A stretch of 64,000 nt of DNA, from the IMG/VR virus record IMGVR_UViG_3300049893_001984, positions 1-64,000 of that record; one strand, given 5' to 3'. The stretch is from a virus. A program made the translations under genes and the position numbers. Positions 31,515 to 41,094 of the stretch are shown in pieces. Every line of letters starts with the position of its first letter. Positions within the stretch are counted from its first letter, which is position 1. The notes beneath the pieces are model-generated. The model saw only the letters and a program-made list of their open reading frames with translations. It made no database searches and was not told the DNA's origin.

Positions 31515-34118
31515 TTACTCCTGAACGTTGACAATGTACCCACTACTAAGTGTAGTCGGCTGCTCCGAGCTTCCTTGCGATGTAACCTGATCGTGCCCCT
31601 TGGCTATGCCTTGTACGTCATCGTGGTTAACGCTGTTGTCTATCTTCTTATACGCGCTCCACGACTTCCAAGCATCCTTACCAGGCCAAGGTAAAGTATC
31701 TCCGCCACTACCCGGCGCTTCAACCACAGGTTCATCCCACGGTATTCCACCTGCGTTACGGAGTAGTTGCTGCCATCTTGTTTCAAACAACGCGAACGAG
31801 GCCTGATCGAGCTTCAAGTCTTTAACTGTATCTCTGAACGAGAACCCAATTGACTTAAGGAACTCAGAGTTACCAGGGCTTTGCTCGCTGTTTTCAAACA
31901 GATCCTGTTTTATCACGCCGTTAGCCGTAGACGTGGTTTCAATTATGGTTGTTATCTGCGCTCCGATCGTTGAAGCGTCAGGCTCTATGGGTATGGGGTT
32001 GTTAAGGTCTCCAACAAAAGGAGCGCCATCAATTGATGCAAATCCTTTGTTTGTGAGGATATTACCATCAGCCAGTACTGACTTATGGCAAATAAGCTCT
32101 CCGCCAACGATCAGGTTGGCTTCATTAGCACCAGTAGGAGCAATAACAACCGACCCGCCTACTAACATCCCTGTTGACACGACCGTATTGGACTCGCTCA
32201 TCTGAATTAGGCGCTGTTCACCTGTACCACCAGAACTCAAGACTGTGAACGCTCCACCTTCCAGGGCATTTATGATGTTGTCACCGCGAACGTAACACAC
32301 GCCCTGTTCACCGGCGTCTATGGTAACTGGGTTACTACCAGTCATACCACCGGTCCCCAGGTAAGCCCCCTTACCATAAAGGTACAAAGGCGCCTTCTCG
32401 CTCTTCAGAACAATACCCGATGCGTTCGCCTGCTCACCAGGCTGGGCCCAGTTACTAGCAGCTATACCACCTTCTGACCTGGACTCTAGGAGAATGCCGC
32501 CGTCCTTCTTGTTGTTACCCGCGAGGCAGTGCAGATTCTTTTCGGCTTTAATGCGCACGTCACTCTTAGCAGCGGAGATATCAACCGCGTGACCAGCTCT
32601 AACGACAGCGTCAAACGGAGCCAGGGTTATGCAGGATCTTCCTGGTTGCATAATTACATCGCCGACGCAGGACAGATGGATGTTTCCGCCTTTCATGGCT
32701 ATCTGTGATCCGTACCCGTCTTCGATCACAATAGAGCCGTCGTCGAACTGTTTAATAAGAGACCTGCTTTGATAGTAACGTACGGAGTGACCTTGCCGTT
32801 GGTCCACCACAAGAGTAGCAAAATCCGGTAGGCTAGCTATAAACTTGTGACCTATGTTTATAGAAGATGGGTTGACTTGCCCACGACTACCCAGGTCAGT
32901 CAGCTCATTCTCATTGGGCACATACCAGTCATTCTCGTGTTCTACAAGCCCACGCATGTAGTACTTGTTATTCAGGTAAGCATGGTAGTCTGGCCATTGG
33001 GCAGTTCTATGCCCAGGATCGTTATCACTTGCCCAAGTGAACTCAGGCATATCGTGAGCTTGCCCGGATCCAAGTTGCCCAGCTGCCTTGTAGTTAGGGG
33101 ATTCACCCGCAGAGGAATCGCCCTCTGGATCGCTAGGCCCCTTCAGCTCCTTGGGTACAGGTATTCGTATATACTTTTCGAAACTGATCTCTTTAGCCGA
33201 ACGAATTGAATAAGCCCCGTTTATGTGCTTAACAATTTCCATAAGGCCAATGTACTTATCGCGGTCACTGTGCTTAGCCGTTGTCAGACTGCTGGGAGGA
33301 GCACATATAAACTCGTGCTCTATGTCTCCGAGGTAACCACCCAGCTTAAGGTGGCGGAAGATCATTGTCTGATCATCTTCCTTTGGTTCAAAGGGAGCTT
33401 CCTCGCTGCCCAGCTTAAGCACGCCATTCAATGATTTTGTGGCATTACCTGTTGAGGTGGATATACCCAACGCTTCCCATAGGAACGGCGTGGAACGCTC
33501 AACCACCCTATACTCACCCTCGTCAGCATGATGGTGGTACTCTCCACCGGCTGTGTGGGTCTCCAGATTATACCCTGTTATACGGGTAAGATCGTCACCC
33601 CAGAAGCACTCTAGTTTTGAACCGTCCGATGCTTTAAGCGTTGCCATAATTCGGCCGATAAAAAGCATAAGGCCAAGATCATTAGCAACGCCCCAGTCTC
33701 CAGGAATAATGTCAGCTGGTCTTCCAGCCGAGTGATTGGAGATGATTGACTTCTCACTAACAAAAGGTTTGAAGTGCATTGGATCTTCGTGGATACCAAC
33801 ACGCGATCTGAGCACCACCGATTCAGGAAGTATCATCCTTGGGTCAAACATGTTATGGGTGGCTGGTCCCATAATAAGTGCGTAAGTAAGACCTGGGATG
33901 AAGGCAAGAAGCACACGTGTTTTGATTGCGTACTGACCGGCTGGTCTGGCACCTAGAGGTACATTCCCACCTGACAACATATCAACCCCCAAGCAAGGAG
34001 GTCCGCCAGGTATATGCACTATGTAGGCACCAGTATGGGCGAATGAGTCTTCGATCGTTCCAAGTGAGAGCCTAAATTCCGTGATTGGATCTTTGTTGTA
34101 ATCTGAATCGCTGCTCAT
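31515..34118 (-). CDS. gp5/VgrG-like tail spike protein
   Basis: 867 residues. The N-terminal half is a mixed beta region with an OB-like look (YIVHIPGGPPCLGVDMLSGG ... QYAIKTRVLLAFIPGLTYAL). From about residue 445 a repetitive beta-helix appears: SLIKQFDDGSIVIEDGYGSQ, IAMKGGNIHLSCVGDVIMQP, then VRIKAEKNLHCL and further strand repeats, as in the gp5C/VgrG needle. The spike forms the membrane-piercing tip at the end of the contractile tube. The gene lies just downstream of the tube gene. Confidence 0.7.
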   Translation of the reverse strand: MSSDSDYNKDPITEFRLSLGTIEDSFAHTGAYIVHIPGGPPCLGVDMLSGGNVPLGARPAGQYAIKTRVLLAFIPGLTYALIMGPATHNMFDPRMILPESVVLRSRVGIHEDPMHFKPFVSEKSIISNHSAGRPADIIPGDWGVANDLGLMLFIGRIMATLKASDGSKLECFWGDDLTRITGYNLETHTAGGEYHHHADEGEYRVVERSTPFLWEALGISTSTGNATKSLNGVLKLGSEEAPFEPKEDDQTMIFRHLKLGGYLGDIEHEFICAPPSSLTTAKHSDRDKYIGLMEIVKHINGAYSIRSAKEISFEKYIRIPVPKELKGPSDPEGDSSAGESPNYKAAGQLGSGQAHDMPEFTWASDNDPGHRTAQWPDYHAYLNNKYYMRGLVEHENDWYVPNENELTDLGSRGQVNPSSINIGHKFIASLPDFATLVVDQRQGHSVRYYQSRSLIKQFDDGSIVIEDGYGSQIAMKGGNIHLSCVGDVIMQPGRSCITLAPFDAVVRAGHAVDISAAKSDVRIKAEKNLHCLAGNNKKDGGILLESRSEGGIAASNWAQPGEQANASGIVLKSEKAPLYLYGKGAYLGTGGMTGSNPVTIDAGEQGVCYVRGDNIINALEGGAFTVLSSGGTGEQRLIQMSESNTVVSTGMLVGGSVVIAPTGANEANLIVGGELICHKSVLADGNILTNKGFASIDGAPFVGDLNNPIPIEPDASTIGAQITTIIETTSTANGVIKQDLFENSEQSPGNSEFLKSIGFSFRDTVKDLKLDQASFALFETRWQQLLRNAGGIPWDEPVVEAPGSGGDTLPWPGKDAWKSWSAYKKIDNSVNHDDVQGIAKGHDQVTSQGSSEQPTTLSSGYIVNVQE

Positions 34119-34139
34119 TTGTACCTCGCACTAATGGAA

Positions 34140-34176
34140 AGAACCTCGGTGCATTGCTTTCAGCAACCGAGGTTCT
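34140..34176 (-). terminator. Strong hairpin after the tail-tube gene
   Basis: AGAACCTCGGT (34140-34150) pairs perfectly with ACCGAGGTTCT (34166-34176), 11 bp with a 15-nt loop. On the minus strand it is followed by a weak TTTCC tract, so termination is likely partial. It lies between the tube and spike genes. Confidence 0.75.
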
Positions 34177-34234
34177 ACCACAGCCTATGTATTACGGTAC
34201 ATCGTTTTCAGTACCGGGCCTTGCCTATCCTAAA

Positions 34235-34684
34235 TTACAGGTCAAGGCGTGCAAACATAATGGACAGATCCTCGTTGATAATCATGTCCTGGGCCGCAAC
34301 CACATAGGTAATGCTGTTAATAACCACACCGGAAGCCTTCAAGCTACCAACGCTCTGGCCAGTCGTACAACCAGCGGTGAAGTCCAGCGTCATGGTGTTG
34401 CCCTTCATATTACACACATCAGCGTACTTCTGAATAAACTCGCTGCTGATGCCTTTGTTACCGACAATACGCTTGATGGACATCGTACCAGCTGTTCTAC
34501 CTGCAATGAAGAACGTCTTGGCCGAGCCAACTTCGTAAACACGATTAATGTTCTGGGTGTAGGTGATGGTGACATTCTGCACCATGAGGTCTGCATTGCC
34601 TGTTCCACCTATGAGAAGTCGAGTGGAGTCAGCTGCAAGCGGATCACCAATATCTACCTCTCGTTTAAAGATGTCTCTGGCCAT
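34235..34684 (-). CDS. Tail tube protein
   Basis: 149 residues, the right length for a contractile tail tube. Beta-rich throughout. The C-terminal part (GVVINSITYVVAAQDMIINE, then DLSIMFARLDL) has the final-strand pattern of gp19-type tubes. A helical insertion at 70-95 (GNKGISSEFIQKYADVCN) is typical of the family. It follows the sheath gene directly in transcription, the canonical order. Strong hairpins flank it on both sides, consistent with high expression. Confidence 0.75.
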   Translation of the reverse strand: MARDIFKREVDIGDPLAADSTRLLIGGTGNADLMVQNVTITYTQNINRVYEVGSAKTFFIAGRTAGTMSIKRIVGNKGISSEFIQKYADVCNMKGNTMTLDFTAGCTTGQSVGSLKASGVVINSITYVVAAQDMIINEDLSIMFARLDL

Positions 34685-34716
34685 ATCTATTCTCCTTTTT
34701 AGCTATTTATTAGTTG

Positions 34717-34743
34717 AGTGGGCCGCATAAGGTACGGCCCACT
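34717..34743 (-). terminator. Strong hairpin after the tail-sheath gene
   Basis: AGTGGGCCG (34717-34725) pairs perfectly with CGGCCCACT (34735-34743), with a 9-nt loop. No T run follows on the minus strand, so a 3'-end stabiliser or processing hairpin fits better than a full terminator. Confidence 0.7.
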
Positions 34744-34762
34744 CCAATATAGTTTGTTTGGT

Positions 34763-37522
34763 TTACGCGATAAGGTGCAGCTCAACATTGTTCAGCGGGA
34801 AGGGCAGGTCAACCGATATGCGTGCAACGATACGATCCAACAGTGTCGGATGTTGCTGCAGCTCTATGATAACCGCGTCCAACATCTGCGGCCCCAAGCG
34901 CGGAACAAGAATCGTATTCTTGAACTCTTCCACCAGGTCGATGATCTCGGTCTTGATAATACTAATCATCGTCGGCGTCACGTTACCTCTACCGATGAAC
35001 GGCTTGATACGGAGCAAGAAGTTCTTCGATATATTATCGAGGTTGGTCGTGATGTTCTGTTCTTTCTGCGTCAGGTCCGTCTGGTCACCCGTGGACAACT
35101 GGTGCCGAGTGAACACCGTGCCGTTCTTCTTGTCCTTGGTCACGATCCAGTAACCACTGTCGGCCAACACATTCAGCTGCGTGGCAGAGAAGTAGTCAAC
35201 CGTGCGGGACAGGTCGTCGAACCCGGTTATCTCGACGTTGGTCAACCCCTGGTGAGGGAGCGAGGCAGCCCGGAGGCCTGCCAGCGCCGCGCACAAGTGG
35301 AACCCTTCGAACACCATTCCAGCGTTGCCAACCTTATCCGGCCACACCAGGAAAGTACGTCGGCTGCGGAAGAGACCAGGCTTCTGAGCCAAGTCGGCCG
35401 CAATCTCGTTTCTAGTAAGAGTCCGGTGAATTTCGATCTTGGAGGCAGTGATAACCGGGGAAGCAGGCCCAGTAAGCAGGCGCAGCGTTTCCTCAGACAG
35501 AACCGCATCAATCTCGTATTCACTGTAGGACACGTTACCGAAACCATCGGTAGTGTAGAGCGCGCGCAACGTGTCACCGGCACGCACACCCTTTGTAATG
35601 AACTCACCACCAGCAAGGTCCACAATCGTATACTGTGTACCGCTGGTGTTGACGTCATCACTAATTGTAGCAAGGAGAGCCTGGTCCAGGGCATCTTTGC
35701 TGTAAACGTCCAGCACTTCAGTGGGGTCCTGGTTGATCCAGCAGATCCGCCAGCGGCCGTTGAAGGGGCTAGATTCGCTGTCACAGTGAGCACTGAAAGC
35801 ATCAAGCACTTCTTTGTTCTTAGTCAAAGGCACCAAGGAGTAAACATCCTCGTTACCCGTAAGGATATCAATTGCATCAAGCCAGTTTTCGAGGTCGTCA
35901 CCGCACACCCCAAGGTAGTAGCAGTCTTCGCCATTACCATTGAGGAGAGAGTTATACACGCCAAACACCAGCGGGTTGTCAGGATGAACCACTGCGCCAG
36001 GGGCGAAGACACTGTCAATGTCCCCCACGCTGTTGATAGACCCGAGCACGTTGCAATTTGTAGACAAGCGATCCCGGTGCTGCACGAAAACCTTACCAGC
36101 TTCCACCGGAAGGTTAACCGGAACGTTCGCAACAGCCCAACTATCGTCTGTGGCTTCAATTCCGTCCTTAATGCAGATCTCAGTATCGCTCTGAGTGTAG
36201 TTAACCAGCGGAGCAGAACCGATACGGTTCTCGCTGACTTCAATGTTCTTCTTGATATACAGCGTAGGAGCAAGAGCAGGCGCAGCACCTTGAATTCCGC
36301 CGCAGAACCCTCTGAGATCGTCAGGAAGGTTATTAGCCAGCGTAACCGTTCGCACAGCACCCTCAGCTGCAGCAACCACAGCGACGTCCCACTTGTCGCC
36401 AATGTACAATCCACCGCCACCGATCGTGAAGGTGATAGTCACACCAAGGGAACCGATCGCCACAGCCACACCGGACGTTGTAACGTCAGTCGGGCCGCTA
36501 AGATCGATGCCAGTCGTAGTGGAGACAGTGATCTGCGGTTTCAGTACATCAGAGAACTTACCACCACGCGTAACCTCAACCACGTAAGTAGTGTCGGAAT
36601 CTCCTACATACGTACCAGCCGCAGTCACGGTTGGAGCCGTATAAGGCATGGTGACAGTCACAGTCCATTCCTGGCCTGCAACGAAGTCATCAGCAGTGTT
36701 GGACCAAGTAACTGTCAGTCCACGGGTACCAATGGTCGTAGGGGAAGCGAAGGCCGCAGGCGTATTACCTGTGGACTCGTCGTTTCCGCTGGCTGTAGTA
36801 ACGTCGAACAAGGCAACACCAGGAGCACCACCGAGGGTGAACGTAATGGTGTAAACCTCGCTGGCGTTGCCGTCAGCATAGGCGTTAAAAGAAGCCGCAG
36901 ACGCAGCTTCAGTAATGTCATTTGCAGTACCCGCTGTCTGAGTAATGACAGCAGCCGCAGCCTGGCTGGCCAGATTGGCGGCGTAAGCATCCGGAGTGGC
37001 GTCGATCGAGGAGCTGATAAGATCAGCAACCAGGCCGGTAATAGTGGAGGTGAACTCCATAGTGGCGCTGGAGCAGTCAAGACCAGACACCTTGAGGACG
37101 TCGCCAACCTTCACATCACGCAGGAAAGCTCCAGAGCGTGTGAAAGAGTTAGCGGTCTTCAGCACAAGGCTGGCAAACCGAACACGGTTCTTAGCAGGGG
37201 TAACGCCGTTGGTCGTAGTGACCACCGCCAACCCACCACTGCCAGACGTGTAATAACGGAGCAAGGCGTCTTCCATAAACACCTTGGTATAGTTGAAATC
37301 AACCTCGGCACCGGCTTCACGCCCAGGCCACGGATAACAAGTTTCCGTGGTATAGTCGTAAACATCCGTTACCTTAGTCCCGGCTTTTTCATCGGAATCC
37401 GTATACCGATGCAAGTCGTACTGATGTCCTATAATACAGGCGTTCTGCGGCTGTGCCAAAGCAACAGGCTGAGACGCAAATTCCTGGAAAACAAGAACCT
37501 GAGGCAATACATAGTTAGGCAT
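34763..37522 (-). CDS. Tail sheath protein
   Basis: 919 residues, larger than T4 gp18 (659). The N-terminus (PNYVLPQVLVFQEFASQPVA) has the short conserved beta opening of sheath proteins, including a P-G-V/Q-x-x-E-like element. The C-terminus matches sheath domain IV: DYFSATQLNVLADSGYWIVT, FTRHQLSTGD, and the KFL/FIGRGNVT stretch. Middle domains, probably on the outside of the tail, are Thr/Ala/Val-rich beta repeats (TTASGNDESTGNTPAAFASP). Defines the virus as a contractile-tailed phage. Confidence 0.85.
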   Translation of the reverse strand: MPNYVLPQVLVFQEFASQPVALAQPQNACIIGHQYDLHRYTDSDEKAGTKVTDVYDYTTETCYPWPGREAGAEVDFNYTKVFMEDALLRYYTSGSGGLAVVTTTNGVTPAKNRVRFASLVLKTANSFTRSGAFLRDVKVGDVLKVSGLDCSSATMEFTSTITGLVADLISSSIDATPDAYAANLASQAAAAVITQTAGTANDITEAASAASFNAYADGNASEVYTITFTLGGAPGVALFDVTTASGNDESTGNTPAAFASPTTIGTRGLTVTWSNTADDFVAGQEWTVTVTMPYTAPTVTAAGTYVGDSDTTYVVEVTRGGKFSDVLKPQITVSTTTGIDLSGPTDVTTSGVAVAIGSLGVTITFTIGGGGLYIGDKWDVAVVAAAEGAVRTVTLANNLPDDLRGFCGGIQGAAPALAPTLYIKKNIEVSENRIGSAPLVNYTQSDTEICIKDGIEATDDSWAVANVPVNLPVEAGKVFVQHRDRLSTNCNVLGSINSVGDIDSVFAPGAVVHPDNPLVFGVYNSLLNGNGEDCYYLGVCGDDLENWLDAIDILTGNEDVYSLVPLTKNKEVLDAFSAHCDSESSPFNGRWRICWINQDPTEVLDVYSKDALDQALLATISDDVNTSGTQYTIVDLAGGEFITKGVRAGDTLRALYTTDGFGNVSYSEYEIDAVLSEETLRLLTGPASPVITASKIEIHRTLTRNEIAADLAQKPGLFRSRRTFLVWPDKVGNAGMVFEGFHLCAALAGLRAASLPHQGLTNVEITGFDDLSRTVDYFSATQLNVLADSGYWIVTKDKKNGTVFTRHQLSTGDQTDLTQKEQNITTNLDNISKNFLLRIKPFIGRGNVTPTMISIIKTEIIDLVEEFKNTILVPRLGPQMLDAVIIELQQHPTLLDRIVARISVDLPFPLNNVELHLIA

Positions 37523-37541
37523 GAGGTAGCTCTCCTTAAAA

Positions 37542-38252
37542 CTACTTTGGTCTTACGTCTACAGCAATTGACTTTAACCAAGGCGCTTCCATGTCAACGC
37601 GCCAAGATTTAGAGTATGCATAGTTTACAACAACCGGCACAACAAAGTGTTCCGCAGATTCATCTAGAATAGCGGGATCTTCCATCGTAATCTCGTCAAA
37701 AGTCATAAAGTTTAGTGCACGTCTTATAACAGGACCAAACTCCATGAGATGATGGAAAACTTCGTCAGCTAACAAGTCCGACTCTGCGGCTGAAAAGGCA
37801 ACGCAGTATATAGTGTGCGTTCCTCTTACAAGCCTAGAGTGGAACTCCCCAGGAACGCGAACAAGCTTTTTAGTATTCTTATCATAAATAGCGCCGGTAG
37901 TCATCCCGTTATCTATACATCTCTTTTCTGGGACTTGCTTTCCACGCTTTACGTAGATTGCAGCTCTACGCTGTATGTCTTGTGCAATATAACGGTAAAC
38001 AGGCTCAATCTGTATCGTTGTGAGCTTAGCGTCTTTGTTCCAGACAAGGTCCTCCAGCTGTCTTTTGTGCTGGCGTGTCTCGTGGTTTATAAACTCGTTA
38101 GAGCCTTCAAACTCTAGCTGCTGCGGGTTAGAGAAATGCTCCTGCAGCATACGTACAAACAAACCAGTCAGGATATTACCAGTAAACCGCGTAGTGCATA
38201 GACTACTGGCTGTGTCCAGTCCGATGTTTGTCGTGTTCAGGCTTAGATTCAC
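37542..38252 (-). CDS. Neck or tail-completion protein
   Basis: 236 residues with GTG start at 38250-38252. An N-terminal beta segment (LSLNTTNIGLDTASSLCTTR) is followed by a helical middle and a C-terminal strand set (HFVVPVVVNYAYSKSWRVDM). Position just upstream of the sheath gene fits a tail-completion or tail-terminator protein. Family not recognised. Overlaps the small 49-residue frame by 50 nt. Confidence 0.7.
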   Translation of the reverse strand: MNLSLNTTNIGLDTASSLCTTRFTGNILTGLFVRMLQEHFSNPQQLEFEGSNEFINHETRQHKRQLEDLVWNKDAKLTTIQIEPVYRYIAQDIQRRAAIYVKRGKQVPEKRCIDNGMTTGAIYDKNTKKLVRVPGEFHSRLVRGTHTIYCVAFSAAESDLLADEVFHHLMEFGPVIRRALNFMTFDEITMEDPAILDESAEHFVVPVVVNYAYSKSWRVDMEAPWLKSIAVDVRPK

Positions 38253-38352
38253 GTTTAGGCTCTTCCTCTTCGTATAACTTATCTATCATACTTATACGGT
38301 TGAAGAAAGGGTTCTTAACTTTCTTCTTCTGCTCTTCAGCTTTGTTTTCCAT
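38203..38352 (-). CDS. Small overlapping charged protein (49 residues)
   Basis: ATG at 38350-38352 with AGGAAG-like upstream bases opens a 49-codon frame ending at TAG 38203-38205. The product is Lys/Glu-rich (ENKAEEQKKKVKNPFFNRIS). The frame overlaps the end of the 64-residue gene and the start of the 236-residue gene, filling the only gap there. Its start and length are plausible but there is no homologue to confirm it. Confidence 0.5.
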   Translation of the reverse strand: MENKAEEQKKKVKNPFFNRISMIDKLYEEEEPKRESKPEHDKHRTGHSQ

Positions 38353-38530
38353 CTTCACGACTTCCTAACCAGTAAAGGATAGCCTGGCTCAACTTATCTG
38401 GATCTTCGACACCAACAGCGTTAGCCATCGCCTCCTTGGTTATACCGAGCTCGTTAAGTGCAACATCCAGCCCGAAGTCAAAGGCCCTTATTCTATTGTC
38501 AATCAGAATTGCTTCTGCTTCTTTAGTCAT
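38336..38530 (-). CDS. Small helical protein before the neck genes
   Basis: 64 residues, ATG at 38528-38530 with a purine-rich upstream region (GAGGAAAC). Acidic and helical (RAFDFGLDVALNELGITKEA). Probably the partner of the adjacent neck genes. Not recognised. Confidence 0.65.
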   Translation of the reverse strand: MTKEAEAILIDNRIRAFDFGLDVALNELGITKEAMANAVGVEDPDKLSQAILYWLGSREDGKQS

Positions 38531-38566
38531 GTTAGTTTCCTCGCATTGGTCAGTGTAGTCAATACT

Positions 38567-39487
38567 TTACCAATCGCCATCTATATCTATCCCAATAGAA
38601 GCTGAGCTCAAGCTGCTGTAAGAAGAAGAACTGGAGGAGCCACCGTACTCTGGGATCAGATATATGATCTCTGAAACTGGGGCTAGTCGTAGTTCAACTT
38701 CGTAAATAAGCGGTATACCGCCTAGTTCGGCTACATGCTTAATCGAGTTTACGAAATAACGCTCGCCGTTGTCCCGTCTAACCCAAACATCGTTAGTGTC
38801 TAGATGAGGGTAAGCTACGCAACGCCCCATCCTTGTTATGTCATTATGTATACCAGAGTTATCAGAGAACTTAAACTCCCGAGTAGGGGCTGTCAGCGTC
38901 ATCGTCATATCAACTGCTTTGAAGTAACCACCAACAAAACCAGTGCTAAAGCAAGTTTCACACCACGACTGCGGTTCTCGTGTATCGTATTCCTGACAAA
39001 GTTCGCAGGGCTGACCCCACCTTCTTCGTTTATGGACAAACCCTACGCAGGTCTTGTTAGTACCCTTGCGCTGCTGCAGGTATTCCTTACGCACTATCTC
39101 TTTGGCAACTAGCCAGTCACGTTTACTCCAAAGACCATTCGCTTGTTGCGGTTGTGATACATAAGCAGTGTTATTCTGGTTTGGGAGTAAGAGTCTTACA
39201 CGATAATAGAAGTCTGAGGTCTGGTCGTAATATCTTTGCTCTGGATCTATTAAGGTGCATTCGTCTACCACAGGCGTTGTCTGCACCATCTTCCATTCGC
39301 TTGTTCCAGCCCTGCCAAAATCAACGTAAAAGTGAAAGGGCCCTGGGGCCTTAAACCCAGGCTTAAGCCCCCAGGATATACGTGTTCCGCCTAATGGTTG
39401 CGTAACAACCTGTATACGTGAGAATACGTCGCAGCTTCCAAGGCGTACCGGATCACCCTCATTAAATATGGGAATATTAAGCCCCAT
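38567..39487 (-). CDS. Virion protein with a zinc-ribbon-like Cys cluster and Ser-rich tail
   Basis: 306 residues. Residues about 155-185 contain CELCQEYDTREPQSWCETCF, a C-x2-C...C-x2-C pattern typical of a structural zinc site. Strands on both sides carry conserved-looking turns (TRMGRCVAYPHLDTNDVWVR). The C-terminus is Ser-rich (GGSSSSSSYSSLSSASIG). Located between the neck and head genes; a neck or head-to-tail role is inferred. Confidence 0.7.
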   Translation of the reverse strand: MGLNIPIFNEGDPVRLGSCDVFSRIQVVTQPLGGTRISWGLKPGFKAPGPFHFYVDFGRAGTSEWKMVQTTPVVDECTLIDPEQRYYDQTSDFYYRVRLLLPNQNNTAYVSQPQQANGLWSKRDWLVAKEIVRKEYLQQRKGTNKTCVGFVHKRRRWGQPCELCQEYDTREPQSWCETCFSTGFVGGYFKAVDMTMTLTAPTREFKFSDNSGIHNDITRMGRCVAYPHLDTNDVWVRRDNGERYFVNSIKHVAELGGIPLIYEVELRLAPVSEIIYLIPEYGGSSSSSSYSSLSSASIGIDIDGDW

Positions 39488-40139
39488 GGTGCCGCCTCTT
39501 CATAATGTTCATTAGGTTTTCACGGACCTTCTTTTGGTGTGGGGTTACGATCCTTACACCCTCTTCGTCAGACGGTTGAGCTGTGTCATCACGGCGAGGT
39601 GCGGCATTGGTTTTTGCTTTGCGTAAAGCATCGCGCATTCCATTCAGCCCATCAACAACCTCACGTGGCTGCAACTCCTGCATCATCTTGTCGTTAGGCG
39701 GCGGAAGAGGCGGAGGCGGCATGACTTGCTGAGGCGGCGGCAAGCCAGCCCCAAGCGGTGGATTTGGGTCTGGTGGCGGGGGAGGCGGCATTGCCCCAGG
39801 AGGCGGCATTGCCCCAGGTGGGGGCATCCCACCTGGGGGTGGGCCACCTGCTCCAGGTGGGATGCCCCCTGCGCCTGGAGGAGGCGGACCATCGGCCCTC
39901 TTCCTCATAGCGTACGCACTCTCCTTGTACAGCTTCTCTTTTTCTTTCGCCGGATCGTTATAGTGTTTTGCTGCGTACCCAACCACAGGCGCTACTGCTG
40001 CGGCACCCATTACATATTTAAGAGGGGTTGGCACAACATCACCAGCAACAACACGACCGACAGACCTTATGGCCTTGTTCTCCTCTGGGTTCATCCCCAG
40101 AATCTGCATAATTCTATCGGCCAACATATGGTTACTCAT
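39477..40139 (-). CDS. Proline/glycine-rich virion protein
   Basis: 220 residues. N-terminal helices and a short hydrophobic stretch (PLKYVMGAAAVAPVVGYAAK). Then a long GPPPPGAGGIPPGAGGPPPG-type low-complexity linker at about 84-145. A basic C-terminus follows (HQKKVRENLMNIMKRRHHGA). Compositionally similar to the other Pro/Gly-rich proteins at 58919-59806 and 45403-46428. Internal or scaffold role inferred. Confidence 0.6.
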   Translation of the reverse strand: MSNHMLADRIMQILGMNPEENKAIRSVGRVVAGDVVPTPLKYVMGAAAVAPVVGYAAKHYNDPAKEKEKLYKESAYAMRKRADGPPPPGAGGIPPGAGGPPPGGMPPPGAMPPPGAMPPPPPPDPNPPLGAGLPPPQQVMPPPPLPPPNDKMMQELQPREVVDGLNGMRDALRKAKTNAAPRRDDTAQPSDEEGVRIVTPHQKKVRENLMNIMKRRHHGA

Positions 40140-40141
40140 AA

Positions 40142-41041
40142 CTACCTCTGAGGATTAAACCGGTAGCCGCCAAGGTCTGCGAAAGCACCCAGGATGTTAA
40201 TTTCGATCTTCTTCTGTTTAACAAAGTCCTGGTACGCTTTCCATCGTTCCTGTCCCATCTTTAGGTAATCAGGCCATTTCTTAGTGTCAGCCACAGAGAC
40301 TCCACCAGCGTTATAATCCAAATCGTTTCTACGCATCCAGTGTGCAACTAGAATCAGGAGTTGACCCACTGTAGCCTCCAGCCAGTGATACCGGTACGGG
40401 AACGTGACAGCAGTAAACTCACCTATAGGCGGCGGGACTTCGTTCCAATAGTCTATGGGTCTACGCATAGCCCAGGCTATTTCGTGTTCTTTGAAATCAA
40501 CCGTATCAATCAGGAAGTTTATCTCTGGGCAGGTATCTCTAACAGCCAAGCGTACTTCGAACATCGTAAGAGGACCTGGATCGTTCTTGAATTCAAGGTT
40601 AGGCATAACCTCGTAGTAAAACGGGTAGATCTTCTTTCTGACGCCCATCTCGTAGATAGTAGCAGTGCCTACCCATATACCTGCGTATGAAGTTGCAGTA
40701 GCGTCAAAGTTTATCTTAACAATACCTTGCGCGGCGTCTTGATCTGAAACTATTTCAGCCATGCCTTGGTGCATAGGCAGGTGAGACCATTCCATTTCTT
40801 TAATGGTGATCATGACTCCATTGGTAGGACATTCTATAGTAGAAGTGCTGGAGTTCTCTGAGCAGGAAGAGGAGCTTGAAGTTGCCCCAAGTCCATATTG
40901 AGTAAGGTCAACGGGTGTTCCAGTCTTTACGTCAACCAGCTGGAAGTAAACAGAGTCTACTGTGCCCTGGCCAACGGATAGGACCTTAAGCTCATTCAGG
41001 CATGCGCCCAGGTGATCCAGGCAGTCGTTTGCAAAAGCCAT
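40142..41041 (-). CDS. Virion protein of unknown function
   Basis: 299 residues. The N-terminal third is beta (LKVLSVGQGTVDSVYFQLVD) with a Ser/Cys stretch (SSSSSCSENSSTSTIEC). The rest is beta then helical with many Trp/Tyr (RYHWLEATVGQLLILVAHWM). It is the last head-region gene before the terminator at 41053-41094. Not recognised. Confidence 0.65.
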   Translation of the reverse strand: MAFANDCLDHLGACLNELKVLSVGQGTVDSVYFQLVDVKTGTPVDLTQYGLGATSSSSSCSENSSTSTIECPTNGVMITIKEMEWSHLPMHQGMAEIVSDQDAAQGIVKINFDATATSYAGIWVGTATIYEMGVRKKIYPFYYEVMPNLEFKNDPGPLTMFEVRLAVRDTCPEINFLIDTVDFKEHEIAWAMRRPIDYWNEVPPPIGEFTAVTFPYRYHWLEATVGQLLILVAHWMRRNDLDYNAGGVSVADTKKWPDYLKMGQERWKAYQDFVKQKKIEINILGAFADLGGYRFNPQR

Positions 41042-41052
41042 AAAGAGCCCCC

Positions 41053-41094
41053 AATAAAAAGCCGCCCTGGCAGGAATTCATCCGTCCGGGCGGC
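41053..41094 (-). terminator. Intrinsic terminator between head genes
   Basis: GCCGCCC (41061-41067) pairs with GGGCGGC (41088-41094). On the minus strand the stem is followed directly by TTTTTATT (41053-41060). It is the best-formed terminator in the structural region and lies after the 124-residue charged protein. Confidence 0.85.

Noticed and set aside
34718-37612. A 964-codon open frame on the plus strand
   Set aside because: It lies entirely opposite the tail sheath gene, lacks a ribosome site and is rich in Arg/Val/Ser as antisense frames are. The sheath gene has recognised motifs, so this is a by-product of codon bias.
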